Below, piece after piece: positions 50,382 through 58,861 of a DNA stretch of 64,000 bases. Source of the DNA: Deltaproteobacteria bacterium (GTDB lineage Bacteria; Desulfobacterota; Desulfobulbia; Desulfobulbales; Desulfurivibrionaceae). The stretch is taken from the NCBI GenBank assembly GCA_013349295.1, contig DUZW01000001.1, positions 182,266 to 246,265 of the forward strand. Direction: 5' to 3'. Every line of letters begins with the position of its first letter. Positions within the stretch are counted from its first letter, which is position 1. The notes beneath the pieces are model-generated. The model did not search any database. It was not told the DNA's origin and was given only the letters and a program-made list of their open reading frames with translations. A program made the position numbers and the translations under genes.

Positions 50382-52373
50382 TTAATCGCCTCTGCGGATC
50401 TCCGCTATCCTTTCCGCCACGCGAGGAAAGAGACTGATATCCGTATGCGGCAGGAAATGTGAGGCAATATACTGTTCCTGGAAGGACTGCATCTCCGAAA
50501 GTTCGAAGCTCGTCATTTTCCGAACCACCTCCACCACATCCCGTCTGATATGGTTGCTCATCTCGCTCATCCACGCACCCATGAGTGAACCGTTCCCCAC
50601 ATAGAGCACCCGATCAGCATCCACCTGCGGCAGCAGGCCGACGGTCATGGCTGAATCCAGATCGATATAGCTGCCAAAGGCACCTGCCAGGATAACCTGT
50701 TCGATGTCGGTGATTGCCAGGCCCACCTGTTCCACCAGGGTTGTGATCCCGGCATAGATCGCCGCCTTTGCCCGGATGAAATTCTCGATATCCACCTCAT
50801 TGATGACGATATCGTGTTCCACTCCCGCCTCTTCCTTCCACACCAGCACATACTCATGTCCGCTGCGCCCTTCCCGGATTCGGTCCGTATCCAAATCCCG
50901 GCGGAATTTTCCGCTTCTGCCGACTACCCCCTGCTCGAACAGGGTGGCGATGATGGCCAGTAATCCAGAACCGCAGATGCCCACCGGCGGTTTGTTGCCC
51001 AGGGTGATATTCATCGGCTCAAGGGTCTGGGGATTGATGCTGAAATCCTCGATGGCGCCGATGGCCGCCCGCATTCCGTGGGTAATGCCGCCGCCCTCAA
51101 AGGCCGGCCCGGCGGAGCAGGCAGCACACACCAGCCATTCCCGGTTGCCGACGACAATCTCCGCATTGGTGCCGATGTCGATATACAGGGTGATCAATTC
51201 GGTGCGGTACATGCCCGAGCCCATGACCCCGGCGACAATATCGCCTCCCACATAGCTGGAGATAGATGGATAGACCAGTGCCACGGCGGTGTGCGGCAGA
51301 TTGATGCCCAGATCGGTTGCCCTGATGGGCGGCAGGAAGGTGGTGACCGGCACATAGGGAGCGCGGCGGATGTTGTCCGGCTCTAGTCCTAGGAGGAGAT
51401 GGGTCATGGTGGTGTTGCCCGCCAGTGTAATGGAGGTTATCTCCTCGCGGGTGATACCGCCTTTTTCCTCGGTGTCGCCTGGGCTGGCCATCTTCAGCAG
51501 GGTGTTGATGATACTGTTGATGGTGGTTGCCACCAACTCCTGCATTTTGGCCAACCCCTCTTTTTTTTCCGCGAAGATGATCCTCGAGATCACGTCCTCG
51601 CCATAGCCCAACTGGCCGTTGTATTCCCCGCCCCTGGCCAGTACCTTGCCGGAATTGAGATCCACCAACACCCCGTAGACCGAGGTTGTGCCGATATCGA
51701 AGGCAAGGCCAAAGCTGCGGTGGGTCCAGTCGCCTCCCTGGATGTTGGTGAGATAGGATTTACCCGAGACATTCACCGGCCGGGCGCAGGTAACGGTTAT
51801 TCGGAAATTATCTTCCCGCAGAGTCTTGCGCAGCTGCCGCAAAATCGCCAGATTTACAACCACCTTGCGTTCATCGTAGCGGCTGCTGAGCTGATGAATA
51901 AGCCTGCCGGCATCCGCCATGTTATCCTCGGCCGAAGGTGGAGGAATCTGCAGGCAGAGTTTGACAACCGGGGGGACAAAGATACCTTGTTCTCGAAGCT
52001 CTTCAATGTCGTAAACATGCATTCTGGCTCGATGCCTGAGCGGCACGGCAGTTCCCAGCCCGCCGCTTTTCAGGCCCGAGGATTCCGGCACCCGGATTGA
52101 GGCATCCCCGACAACTGTTGCGGTGCATGCCTGACGATAGCCGTTTTCTTTCTCCTGGGGGCTGAATTTTTCACTGCCTCCCCCGTCAACCTCGCCTTTT
52201 TCTATGATAATCTTGCATTTGCCGCACACCCCGCTGCCGCCGCAGGAAGCATTGATGTGAATGCCTGCCTCTCTGGCCGCCTTTATAATCGATACTCCTG
52301 CTCCGACCTGAACTTTTCGCCCGCTGGGCTCAAAAACTATGGTATGGGTCGCCTGAGTTGCTGCCTCGTTCAT
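50382..52373 (-). CDS. corrinoid-protein reductive activator (RACE-type, 2Fe-2S + ASKHA)
   Basis: A 663-aa protein. N-terminal 2Fe-2S ferredoxin domain (CGGSGVCGKCKI, and a later Cys in ACTATV), a linker, then a C-terminal ASKHA nucleotide-binding domain (FDIGTTSVYGVLVDL, LAGNTTMTHLLLG, IGTNAEIVVG, LAGAFGSYIDLD) matching DUF4445/RACE. These proteins reduce the cobalt of corrinoid enzymes using ATP. No methyltransferase or corrinoid protein is in the window, so its target is elsewhere. Converges with the NIL-ferredoxin gene. Confidence 0.9.
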   Translation of the reverse strand: MNEAATQATHTIVFEPSGRKVQVGAGVSIIKAAREAGIHINASCGGSGVCGKCKIIIEKGEVDGGGSEKFSPQEKENGYRQACTATVVGDASIRVPESSGLKSGGLGTAVPLRHRARMHVYDIEELREQGIFVPPVVKLCLQIPPPSAEDNMADAGRLIHQLSSRYDERKVVVNLAILRQLRKTLREDNFRITVTCARPVNVSGKSYLTNIQGGDWTHRSFGLAFDIGTTSVYGVLVDLNSGKVLARGGEYNGQLGYGEDVISRIIFAEKKEGLAKMQELVATTINSIINTLLKMASPGDTEEKGGITREEITSITLAGNTTMTHLLLGLEPDNIRRAPYVPVTTFLPPIRATDLGINLPHTAVALVYPSISSYVGGDIVAGVMGSGMYRTELITLYIDIGTNAEIVVGNREWLVCAACSAGPAFEGGGITHGMRAAIGAIEDFSINPQTLEPMNITLGNKPPVGICGSGLLAIIATLFEQGVVGRSGKFRRDLDTDRIREGRSGHEYVLVWKEEAGVEHDIVINEVDIENFIRAKAAIYAGITTLVEQVGLAITDIEQVILAGAFGSYIDLDSAMTVGLLPQVDADRVLYVGNGSLMGAWMSEMSNHIRRDVVEVVRKMTSFELSEMQSFQEQYIASHFLPHTDISLFPRVAERIAEIRRGD

Positions 52374-52502
52374 CTCCCTGCCCCCTCATTTGTCCTGCCT
52401 TAAAACATACTTCTCTGTTGGTCTGATCCTTGCTCTATCCTATCCGGGGGCGCTCCTTCCCGCAATGATCGTTTACAACCACGAATTCCTGCATTCCATG
52501 GC

Positions 52503-52538
52503 AAAAAAAAGGCCTCAGCTTTACCAGCGGAGGCCTTT
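52503..52538 (-). terminator. terminator for the small zinc-ribbon gene
   Basis: Read on the minus strand, AAGGCCTC (52537-52530) pairs with GAGGCCTT (52516-52509), followed by a T run. It lies 25 bp downstream of the RCKP-type gene stop. Confidence 0.82.
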
Positions 52539-52562
52539 CAAGGAACTGTCTTTATGGGTTGA

Positions 52563-52712
52563 TTATTTTTTCGCCTTGCAAGTGCAGCCGCATCCCGAAG
52601 ATTTTTCTTCTTTTTTGATCATGCAGTCGCTGCCGCCGCAATCGCCGCATTTTTTTGGTTTGCACCTGCCCTCTTTGGTTGCTCCACATTTTTCACATTT
52701 GAATATTGCCAT
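52563..52712 (-). CDS. RCKP-type rubredoxin-like small protein
   Basis: A 49-aa metal-binding protein. Cys pairs: FKCEKCGATKEGRCKPKKCG, then CGGSDC, and a Cys-rich end GCGCTCKAKK. The RCKP motif identifies the small rubredoxin-like zinc-ribbon group. ATG at 52712 is chosen because a perfect GGAGGT lies six bases upstream; a longer reading from 52754 is not supported. Function unknown. Short, cysteine-rich and probably metal-loaded. Confidence 0.85.
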   Translation of the reverse strand: MAIFKCEKCGATKEGRCKPKKCGDCGGSDCMIKKEEKSSGCGCTCKAKK

Positions 52713-52952
52713 GCTGCGACCTCCCGTACTGTATTGAAAGTAATTGTTCGGCAAAAAAATAGATTCCTCTTGCCAGATGCCTTGAGTTAGATACTTTTAG
52801 CCTTGAGCACGGAGACGACTCGCCGGCCGTTGTTTTTCCGTGATTATTTTCTCGCCCCGCAAGGACAGGTGCATTATTCTTTCCCTGTTACCCCGATACA
52901 CGAGGCGTACTCAAATGCCAAGTGACTCATTCGACCAATTATCACCCGGAAG

Positions 52953-52969
52953 ATGATAATGATTATCAT
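52953..52969. promoter_or_regulatory. Fur-type box upstream of the M20 peptidase gene
   Basis: ATGATAATGATTATCAT is a perfect 8-1-8 palindrome. Its core TGATAATGATTATCA (52954-52968) equals the classical Fur 7-1-7 consensus. It lies 45 bp before the peptidase start and 240 bp before the minus-strand RCKP gene. The rest of the 302-bp gap (52713-53014) shows nothing else recognisable. Confidence 0.7.
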
Positions 52970-53014
52970 AGAGTATTTTGTCTTTAACCGCAACAAGGAA
53001 ACAGAGGGAGTTGC

Positions 53015-54163
53015 ATGAATATAAACAGCGAACGTCTTGCTCGGATTTTTACCGAAATGTGTACCATTGACAGCCCCTCCGGCGAAGAAGAGCGGTTTGC
53101 CCGTTTTCTCAAAAACCTCGTGATGCAGGAATTTCCCGAAGCCATCATCGCCGAGGATGACTCCCGCACCGCCACCGGTTCCAACTCAAACAATCTGGTT
53201 ATCCACTTCCCCGGGGATCTCCCTGGAGAACCGATCTTTTTTAATTGCCACTTGGATACTGTGGAACCTGGGAGAGGGATACAGGTTCTCAGAAATGACA
53301 CTCGTTTTACCAGCGCAGGTGATACCATCCTTGGCGGTGACGACAAGGCCGGCATTGCAATCCTTCTTGAGGCGGTTCGCGCCATTAAAGAGGCCCGCCT
53401 TCCGCATCTGTCTTTCGATCTTGTTTTCACCACCTGCGAAGAGATTGGCCTGCGGGGCGCCAAGGCCTTGGATATCTCCCTGCTCCGGGCCAAGGAGGGC
53501 TATGCCCTCGACAGCACCGGGGTGGATCTCCTCATTATCGGCGCTCCTGCCGCCAACCATTTCCACTTTACCGTCACCGGCGCGGCAGCCCATGCAGGCC
53601 TGCACCCTGAAAGGGGAATCAACGCCATTCAGCTTGCTGCCCGTTGTCTTGCCGATCTGCGCCTGGGCCGCCTTGATGAAGAAAGCACTGCCAATATAGG
53701 GCGTATCACTGGTGGCAAGGCGACAAACATCATTCCCGAAAGCGCCGTGGTGGAGGGAGAAGTGCGGAGCCACTCCTCGGAAAAACTCGCGGCCTATTCC
53801 CAACAGATCAAAGATACCGTTCAAGCTGTCATCGACAACTGGCAACCGGAGCTTGGCGCGCAGCTTGCATCAGGGGTTCGACCTCGTCTCGACTTTCATA
53901 TCTCCCAGGAATACCCGGCCATGCATCTTGCCCGCAACGCCCCGGTGTTGCAACGGGTTGACAAAGCCGCCGCCCGTCTTCAGCGTGAAATCCGTTACGA
54001 GCGGGCGGGTGGCGGCAGCGACGCCAACATTTTCAACGGAAAAGGCTTGCAAACCGCCATCATCGGAATCGGCATGGACCATGTGCACAGCACCGAAGAA
54101 TCCATCGACCTGCGAGACATGACACGTACCACCGAGCTCATTGTTTCCATCCTAACAGCATAG
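53015..54163 (+). CDS. M20 family metallopeptidase (peptidase T-like)
   Basis: A 382-aa cytoplasmic zinc aminopeptidase. Metal ligands seen: FFNCHLDTVEPG (His and Asp), LGGDDKAGIAIL (bridging Asp), FTTCEEIGLRGAK (catalytic Glu-Glu), YALDSTGVD, and a C-terminal His in MDHVHSTEESID. The lid-domain pattern (AAAHAGLHPERGINAIQLAA) is also present. It resembles tripeptidase T rather than di- or carboxypeptidases. Start has AGGGAG six to seven bases upstream. A Fur-type box precedes it; iron control of a peptidase is unusual. Confidence 0.9.
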   Translation: MNINSERLARIFTEMCTIDSPSGEEERFARFLKNLVMQEFPEAIIAEDDSRTATGSNSNNLVIHFPGDLPGEPIFFNCHLDTVEPGRGIQVLRNDTRFTSAGDTILGGDDKAGIAILLEAVRAIKEARLPHLSFDLVFTTCEEIGLRGAKALDISLLRAKEGYALDSTGVDLLIIGAPAANHFHFTVTGAAAHAGLHPERGINAIQLAARCLADLRLGRLDEESTANIGRITGGKATNIIPESAVVEGEVRSHSSEKLAAYSQQIKDTVQAVIDNWQPELGAQLASGVRPRLDFHISQEYPAMHLARNAPVLQRVDKAAARLQREIRYERAGGGSDANIFNGKGLQTAIIGIGMDHVHSTEESIDLRDMTRTTELIVSILTA

Positions 54164-54167
54164 AATT

Positions 54168-54219
54168 AAAGGAAAAATATACACATGTTCCACGTGGAAC
54201 ATGTGTATATTTTTCCTTT
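54168..54219. repeat. 52-bp perfect palindrome containing a parS site
   Basis: Every base from 54168 to 54193 is complementary to 54219 back to 54194, with no loop. It lies 4 bp after the peptidase stop, and the right arm ends in TTTTTCCTT, so it could also act as a bidirectional terminator. Confidence 0.93.
54186..54201. promoter_or_regulatory. parS centromere-like site
   Basis: TGTTCCACGTGGAACA differs from the widely conserved parS TGTTTCACGTGAAACA at two symmetric positions and is a known functional variant pattern. It is centred on the 52-bp palindrome and lies about 200 bp upstream of parA, where ParB would load. Confidence 0.88.
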
Positions 54220-54301
54220 TGCCCGACCTGTAAAAAAGAAAAATGCATCGCAAAAATCAAGGGACTCGCCGTGCGGAGTGTGTTAGTATAGACCACAGGT
54301 G

Positions 54302-54357
54302 GGGGAGCCTGACCATTGCTTGCTCCCCGGCAGTGGCTTGCGCCTGAAAAACAGGCG
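54302..54357 (+). promoter_or_regulatory. structured leader upstream of parA
   Basis: Two short hairpins lie in tandem: GGGGAGC (54302-54308) with GCTCCCC (54322-54328), and CGCCTG (54341-54346) with CAGGCG (54352-54357), about 40 bp before the parA start. A TAGTATAGA -10-like sequence is upstream. Could be an mRNA leader or attenuator; nothing else is recognised in this gap. Confidence 0.3.
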
Positions 54358-54398
54358 AGTTTTAGCCGGGAATCATCACGCGGTTGAGGTTTTTCAGT

Positions 54399-55205
54399 AT
54401 GGGAAAGGACGCAAAAATAGTGGCCTTGGCGAACCAGAAAGGCGGCGTTGGGAAAACAACCACCGCGATAAATCTGGCAGCCTCGGTTTCGTTGCTCGGC
54501 AAGAAGGTCCTTGTGGTGGATTCCGACCCGCAGGGGAACACCTCCAGCGGGTTGGGTGTCAGTCGAGCCAATGGAGGGACCCACCTCTATCATTGTTACA
54601 TGGGGGAAGCGGAAGCTCCTGAGGTTATACAGCCGGTAGTCGGCCTGAAAAAGCTTTCTGTTCTCCCCACCCATATCGATCTGATCGGGGTAGAGGTCGA
54701 ACTGATGACCGCTGTAAAGCGAGAGCGATATCTTGCGAATCTCCTCTCCTCTGTCCGTGGGGATTATGATTACATTTTTATCGATTGCCCCCCCTCTCTG
54801 GGCCTGCTGACCATTAACGCCCTCACTGCGGCCGACACCGTGCTTATCCCCTTGCAGTGCGAATATTTCGCCCTTGAGGGATTGAGTCAATTGGTTCGTA
54901 CCATCCGCCTGGTGAAAAATTCGTATAATCGGGCTCTTGCCATAGAGGGTCTGCTTCTGACCATGTATGATGGCCGAAATAAGCTGACGCATCAGGTCGT
55001 CACCGAAGTGAAAAACCATTTCCAGGGCCGGGTGTATGACACGGTTATTCCGCGCAATGTCCGCCTCAGTGAGGCCCCGAGCCACGGCCAGGCGGCGATT
55101 GTTTATGATAAGCGGTCAACCGGGGCGGCCAGCTACCTGCAGCTTGGAAAAGAGTTTCTCCGCAAGCAACCAAAGGTTGCGGCGCAAGAGGGAGTGAAAT
55201 CATGA
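54399..55205 (+). CDS. parA: chromosome-partitioning ATPase ParA (Soj)
   Basis: A 268-aa deviant Walker ATPase that segregates ParB-parS complexes. Walker A is KGGVGKTTTAIN (about 14), Walker A' is VVDSDPQGNTSSGLG, and the switch region is FIDCPPSLGLLTINAL. No N-terminal HTH, which is typical for chromosomal ParA. ATG at 54399 is preferred over a TTG at 54384, with GAGG nine bases upstream. Overlaps parB by four bases. Confidence 0.96.
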   Translation: MGKDAKIVALANQKGGVGKTTTAINLAASVSLLGKKVLVVDSDPQGNTSSGLGVSRANGGTHLYHCYMGEAEAPEVIQPVVGLKKLSVLPTHIDLIGVEVELMTAVKRERYLANLLSSVRGDYDYIFIDCPPSLGLLTINALTAADTVLIPLQCEYFALEGLSQLVRTIRLVKNSYNRALAIEGLLLTMYDGRNKLTHQVVTEVKNHFQGRVYDTVIPRNVRLSEAPSHGQAAIVYDKRSTGAASYLQLGKEFLRKQPKVAAQEGVKS

Positions 55206-56098
55206 TTAAAAAAACAGCCTCGGCCCTCGGTAAGGGCCTTGACGCCCTGTTGCCATCCGGCGGTTCAGGTGGCCGGGAATACTTTTTGTGTCCCATCGAC
55301 TTTATCGAGGCCAACCCGAATCAGCCCAGGAAGGATATTAATGATACGGCGCTGGCCCAACTTTCCGCTTCTATCCTTGAAAAGGGCGTTTTGCTGCCCC
55401 TGGTCGTGTGTGAGCATGGGGCTGAGGGCCGCTATCAGATCATCGCCGGAGAACGACGCTGGCGGGCCGCAAAGATGGCGGGCCTTGATGAGGTCCCTGT
55501 TCTGGTAAAAGACGTCACCCCCCTTGACCGGCTTGAACTGGCGCTCATCGAAAACATCCAGCGTCAGGATCTGAATCCTTTGGAGGAGGCGGAGGCTTAC
55601 CTACGCTTGGTAAAGGAATTCAATCTGACCCAGGAAGAGGTGGCAAGGCGGGTTGGCAAGGAGCGATCAACCGTGGCCAATGCCCTGCGGATCAACCAGC
55701 TCCCCGATTTTGCCAAGGAAGATCTGGTGCGCGGCGTTTTGAGCATGGGGCACGCGAGAGTACTGCTCAGCGTTGGCGATGAAGAGACCATGCGCGAGGT
55801 CAGAAACGAGATTGTCGAGCAGGGGCTTACTGTCCGACAGGCAGAAGCACTGGCTCAGAGACAAAAGAAAAAAATGTCCGCAGCAGGCAGCACCGCAAAA
55901 CGTCAGCCGAGAAAGTCGGCAAATGAATTGCCTGAATCCTACTGCAAGTCCTTGGCCAACGGCTTGGTCAATTACCTGGATACAAAGGCGCGGATCGTTC
56001 AAAGCGGGACCCGGGGGAAAGTGGAAATCGAGTACTATTCCCACGATGATCTCGAGCGGGTACTGTCGCTTATCCTCCCTGGGCAAAACTCAAGATAA
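55202..56098 (+). CDS. parB: chromosome-partitioning protein ParB (Spo0J)
   Basis: A 298-aa CTPase and parS-binding protein. CTP-binding region: NPNQPRKDIND and GERRWRAAKMAGLDEVPVLV plus ENIQRQDLNPLEEAEAYLRL. HTH: NLTQEEVARRVGKERSTVANALRI. C-terminal dimerisation region ends IEYYSHDDLERVLSLIL. Full length and colinear with parA. Its target is the parS at 54186-54201. Confidence 0.96.
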   Translation: MIKKTASALGKGLDALLPSGGSGGREYFLCPIDFIEANPNQPRKDINDTALAQLSASILEKGVLLPLVVCEHGAEGRYQIIAGERRWRAAKMAGLDEVPVLVKDVTPLDRLELALIENIQRQDLNPLEEAEAYLRLVKEFNLTQEEVARRVGKERSTVANALRINQLPDFAKEDLVRGVLSMGHARVLLSVGDEETMREVRNEIVEQGLTVRQAEALAQRQKKKMSAAGSTAKRQPRKSANELPESYCKSLANGLVNYLDTKARIVQSGTRGKVEIEYYSHDDLERVLSLILPGQNSR

Positions 56099-56213
56099 TC
56101 AATATTTTCGAGTGGTTATCCGGCCATGAACATGCACGACCCAGCGCCTGTCGAAGGGTATATCCCGAGACGAACTGAAGCGTGCCCCCATCTGAAAATC
56201 ATTTGGAATACGC

Positions 56214-57008
56214 ATGAATCAATTTGAAGAACAGGGTGAGATTGTCCGGCAAGAACAACTCGCCCCGGAAATATTTCGTTTGACCCTGACCGCCCCGGAT
56301 ATTGCAAGCAATGCCAGGCCCGGTCAATTTGTTATGGTCCGAACCAATCCGGGCTACGATCCTCTCCTTAGGCGGCCTCTCTCCATTCACCAGACCATAG
56401 GCAACGAGCAGTTGCAGCTTATGTTCAAGGTTGTCGGCAAGGGTACGCGGATGCTCGCGGCCATGAGCCCCGGTCAAAGGCTGAACCTGAACGGACCGCT
56501 GGGCCATGGCTTTGATCTCGCAGGCAAGCAAGCGATCTGTCTGGTCGGCGGTGGCATGGGCATTGCCCCCCTTTATTTTCTAGCCAAGGAAATCCTGCGC
56601 ACAAGCAAACCGCCGAAATGTGTCGTTTTGCTTGGCGCACGAACAGCTGCCGAATTTGGCCCTTTGCCTCGGGATTTTATGGATATCGGTGTGAAGGAAA
56701 CCCATTTCGCCACCGATGACGGGAGTCTTGGTCATCATGGTTTTGTAGCCGAACTTTTGAAGCACCACCTTGATCCTGCCAACAATTGGACGGTATGCAC
56801 CTGTGGCCCCCACCCGATGATGAAGGCGGTGGTTAAGGAATGTCGCGGCCACGGCTGGCAGTGTCAGGTTTCCCTGGAAACCATGATGGCCTGCGGGATC
56901 TCCGCCTGCCTTGGGTGTGCGGTACCTCGGGGTGATCTGTCCGGCCCGTATCTCCATGTCTGCAAGGACGGTCCTGTTTTCAAGGCAGAGGAGGTGGCCT
57001 GGCTATGA
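56214..57008 (+). CDS. pyrK: dihydroorotate dehydrogenase electron-transfer subunit PyrK
   Basis: A 264-aa FAD and 2Fe-2S protein that lets PyrD (class 1B) use NAD. FAD site: DPLLRRPLSIHQT; NAD site: CLVGGGMGIAPLYFLA; the 2Fe-2S ligands are CGISACLGCAVP and HVCKDGPVF. Overlaps pyrD by four bases. Full length. Confidence 0.94.
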   Translation: MNQFEEQGEIVRQEQLAPEIFRLTLTAPDIASNARPGQFVMVRTNPGYDPLLRRPLSIHQTIGNEQLQLMFKVVGKGTRMLAAMSPGQRLNLNGPLGHGFDLAGKQAICLVGGGMGIAPLYFLAKEILRTSKPPKCVVLLGARTAAEFGPLPRDFMDIGVKETHFATDDGSLGHHGFVAELLKHHLDPANNWTVCTCGPHPMMKAVVKECRGHGWQCQVSLETMMACGISACLGCAVPRGDLSGPYLHVCKDGPVFKAEEVAWL

Positions 57009-57925
57009 ACCAACCGGATATGCACATCACCGTCGGCGGTGTCGTTTTCAAGAATCCCGTGCTCACCGCTTCCGGTACCTTCGGTTATGGCAAGGAATTC
57101 GAGCCCTATGTCAATCTCCACCATCTTGGTGGAGTGGTGGTCAAGGGGATCTCGCTGGCTCCGCGCCGGGGAAACCCTCCGCCCCGAATCGTGGAAACGG
57201 CCGGAGGCATGCTCAACGCCATTGGTCTAGAAAACGTGGGGCTGGATCGCTTTATCTCCGAAAAAATTCCATATTTAAAGGAGATAGGCACCAGGGTTAT
57301 CGTGAATATCCTGGGGGACAGCCTGGAAGAATATCAAACCCTGGCCCAACGACTGAGCGAGGTTGAAGGGATCAGCGGGCTGGAAGTCAATATCTCCTGC
57401 CCCAATGTGAAAAAGGGTGGGGTTGCCTTCGGCACCGATCCCGCAATGGCCGAAGCCGTTACCCGTGCAGTATGTACGCATAGCACGCTGCCGGTAATCG
57501 TCAAGCTCTCACCCAATGTCACCGATATCAGTCAAATTGCCAGGGCCGTGGAGGCGGGAGGAGCACAGGCGGTCTCCCTGATCAACACCCTGCTGGGTAT
57601 GGCCATTGATGTCAAAACCAGAAGGCCGAGACTGGCCAATGTCGTGGGGGGGCTATCCGGCCCGGCAATCAAGCCCATCGCCCTGCGCATGGTCTGGCAG
57701 GTAGCCCAGGCCGTCAAGATTCCTGTGATCGGCATCGGTGGGATCACCACCACGGAGGATGCCCTGGAATTTCTTCTGGCAGGTGCAACCGCCATCGAGG
57801 TCGGCACCGCGAATTTTGTCAATCCCCGCGCCAGCCAGGATATAGTAGAAGGGCTTGCCCGTTATCTGACGGATAATAAACTTTCCGGGATCAGCGAGGT
57901 GATTGGCGGTCTCGTTGTCCCTTGA
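57005..57925 (+). CDS. pyrD: dihydroorotate dehydrogenase catalytic subunit
   Basis: A 306-aa FMN enzyme that oxidises dihydroorotate to orotate in pyrimidine synthesis. Seen: NPVLTASGTFGYGKEF, NISCPNVKKGGVAFGTDP with the catalytic Cys of class 1B (ISC), KLSPNVTDI, GGLSGPAIKPIALRMVW and GIGGITTTEDALEFLLAGA. The pair with PyrK marks class 1B, NAD-dependent, cytosolic. Nothing recognisable lies in the 166 bp downstream. Confidence 0.96.
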   Translation: MNQPDMHITVGGVVFKNPVLTASGTFGYGKEFEPYVNLHHLGGVVVKGISLAPRRGNPPPRIVETAGGMLNAIGLENVGLDRFISEKIPYLKEIGTRVIVNILGDSLEEYQTLAQRLSEVEGISGLEVNISCPNVKKGGVAFGTDPAMAEAVTRAVCTHSTLPVIVKLSPNVTDISQIARAVEAGGAQAVSLINTLLGMAIDVKTRRPRLANVVGGLSGPAIKPIALRMVWQVAQAVKIPVIGIGGITTTEDALEFLLAGATAIEVGTANFVNPRASQDIVEGLARYLTDNKLSGISEVIGGLVVP

Positions 57926-58091
57926 TTATTGTTGGGTCGGGTAAAAAGATCAGGGTGAACGGAAAAACGCTGTCCTTTTTGACATAATCCGCTCATCCTG
58001 AGAATGCCGAATGGCTGCGTTAATTCATCTCGGGGCATCAGAAGATATGAGAGAAGTCAACAAGGCCGAAGGATAAGCGCAACAAACCTAA

Positions 58092-58679
58092 TTACAACGC
58101 CACCGTCGTTCCACCCAACCCATTCCTAACAATCTGCGACACCTGGGCATTACCAACCTTGATCGCCCGGAAATCCTCAATTGGCCGCGCCTGATAATGC
58201 AGAAGCAAGCTCCGGACCACGATCAAATGGCTGACAACCAGCAGATTCTGGCCGGGATACCCTTGAAAGATTCTTTCCATGCAGGCAACGGCTCGGTTCT
58301 GCACCTCACCAATGGTCTCACAACCCGCCACATAAAATCCTGCCGGATCGTCGTGCCAGGTTGGATATTCAGAGCCGAATCTTGCCCGAATCATCTCCTT
58401 TTTCAGCCCGTCCCAGTGAGGAATGTTGATCTCGGTCAAGGCCTCATTCGCTTCCACCGTTACATTAAGCTGATCTGCCACGATCCCGGCAGACTGGCGA
58501 GTGCGCGCCAGCGGGCCGCAGAATATCTTGCAGATGCCGCAACCGGCAAGCTGTTTACCAACCGCAACAATCTGGGCTACACCCTCGGGATGCAAGGGTT
58601 CCTGGGTACGTCCGGCAAAAACATCGTCATTATTTGCTGCAGTCAGGCCATGTCGGATGAGATAGATGGTGGTTTTCAT
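58092..58679 (-). CDS. histidine phosphatase family protein
   Basis: A 195-aa enzyme with the RHG motif LIRHGLTAANNDD at residue 8, second His in LLVVSHLIVVRSLL. Such proteins include phosphoglycerate mutases and alpha-ribazole phosphatase (CobC); family members of this size and EINIPHWDGLKKE pattern are often CobC-like, which would fit the corrinoid activator seen in the window, but that is a guess. Confidence 0.85.
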   Translation of the reverse strand: MKTTIYLIRHGLTAANNDDVFAGRTQEPLHPEGVAQIVAVGKQLAGCGICKIFCGPLARTRQSAGIVADQLNVTVEANEALTEINIPHWDGLKKEMIRARFGSEYPTWHDDPAGFYVAGCETIGEVQNRAVACMERIFQGYPGQNLLVVSHLIVVRSLLLHYQARPIEDFRAIKVGNAQVSQIVRNGLGGTTVAL

Positions 58680-58861
58680 GCTTGTCCTTTAACACTGTCA
58701 GAAAAAAAGCTTCAGCCGCGATTATCGCAAAGCCGTTGCGCACAACATCACATAGCCCACCGGTACACAAAAAACTCTTGCCCTTCCGCGTTTTTTCGGG
58801 GTAAGCTTTAAGTTTTGAATTCTACGGAAAATCATTCTTCTTTTCAATAAGGAAACCGGTC

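Noticed and set aside
52390..52737. A 115-codon plus-strand frame over the RCKP gene.
   Set aside because: It runs through a terminator and the opposite strand has a well-supported Cys-rich gene with a perfect RBS.
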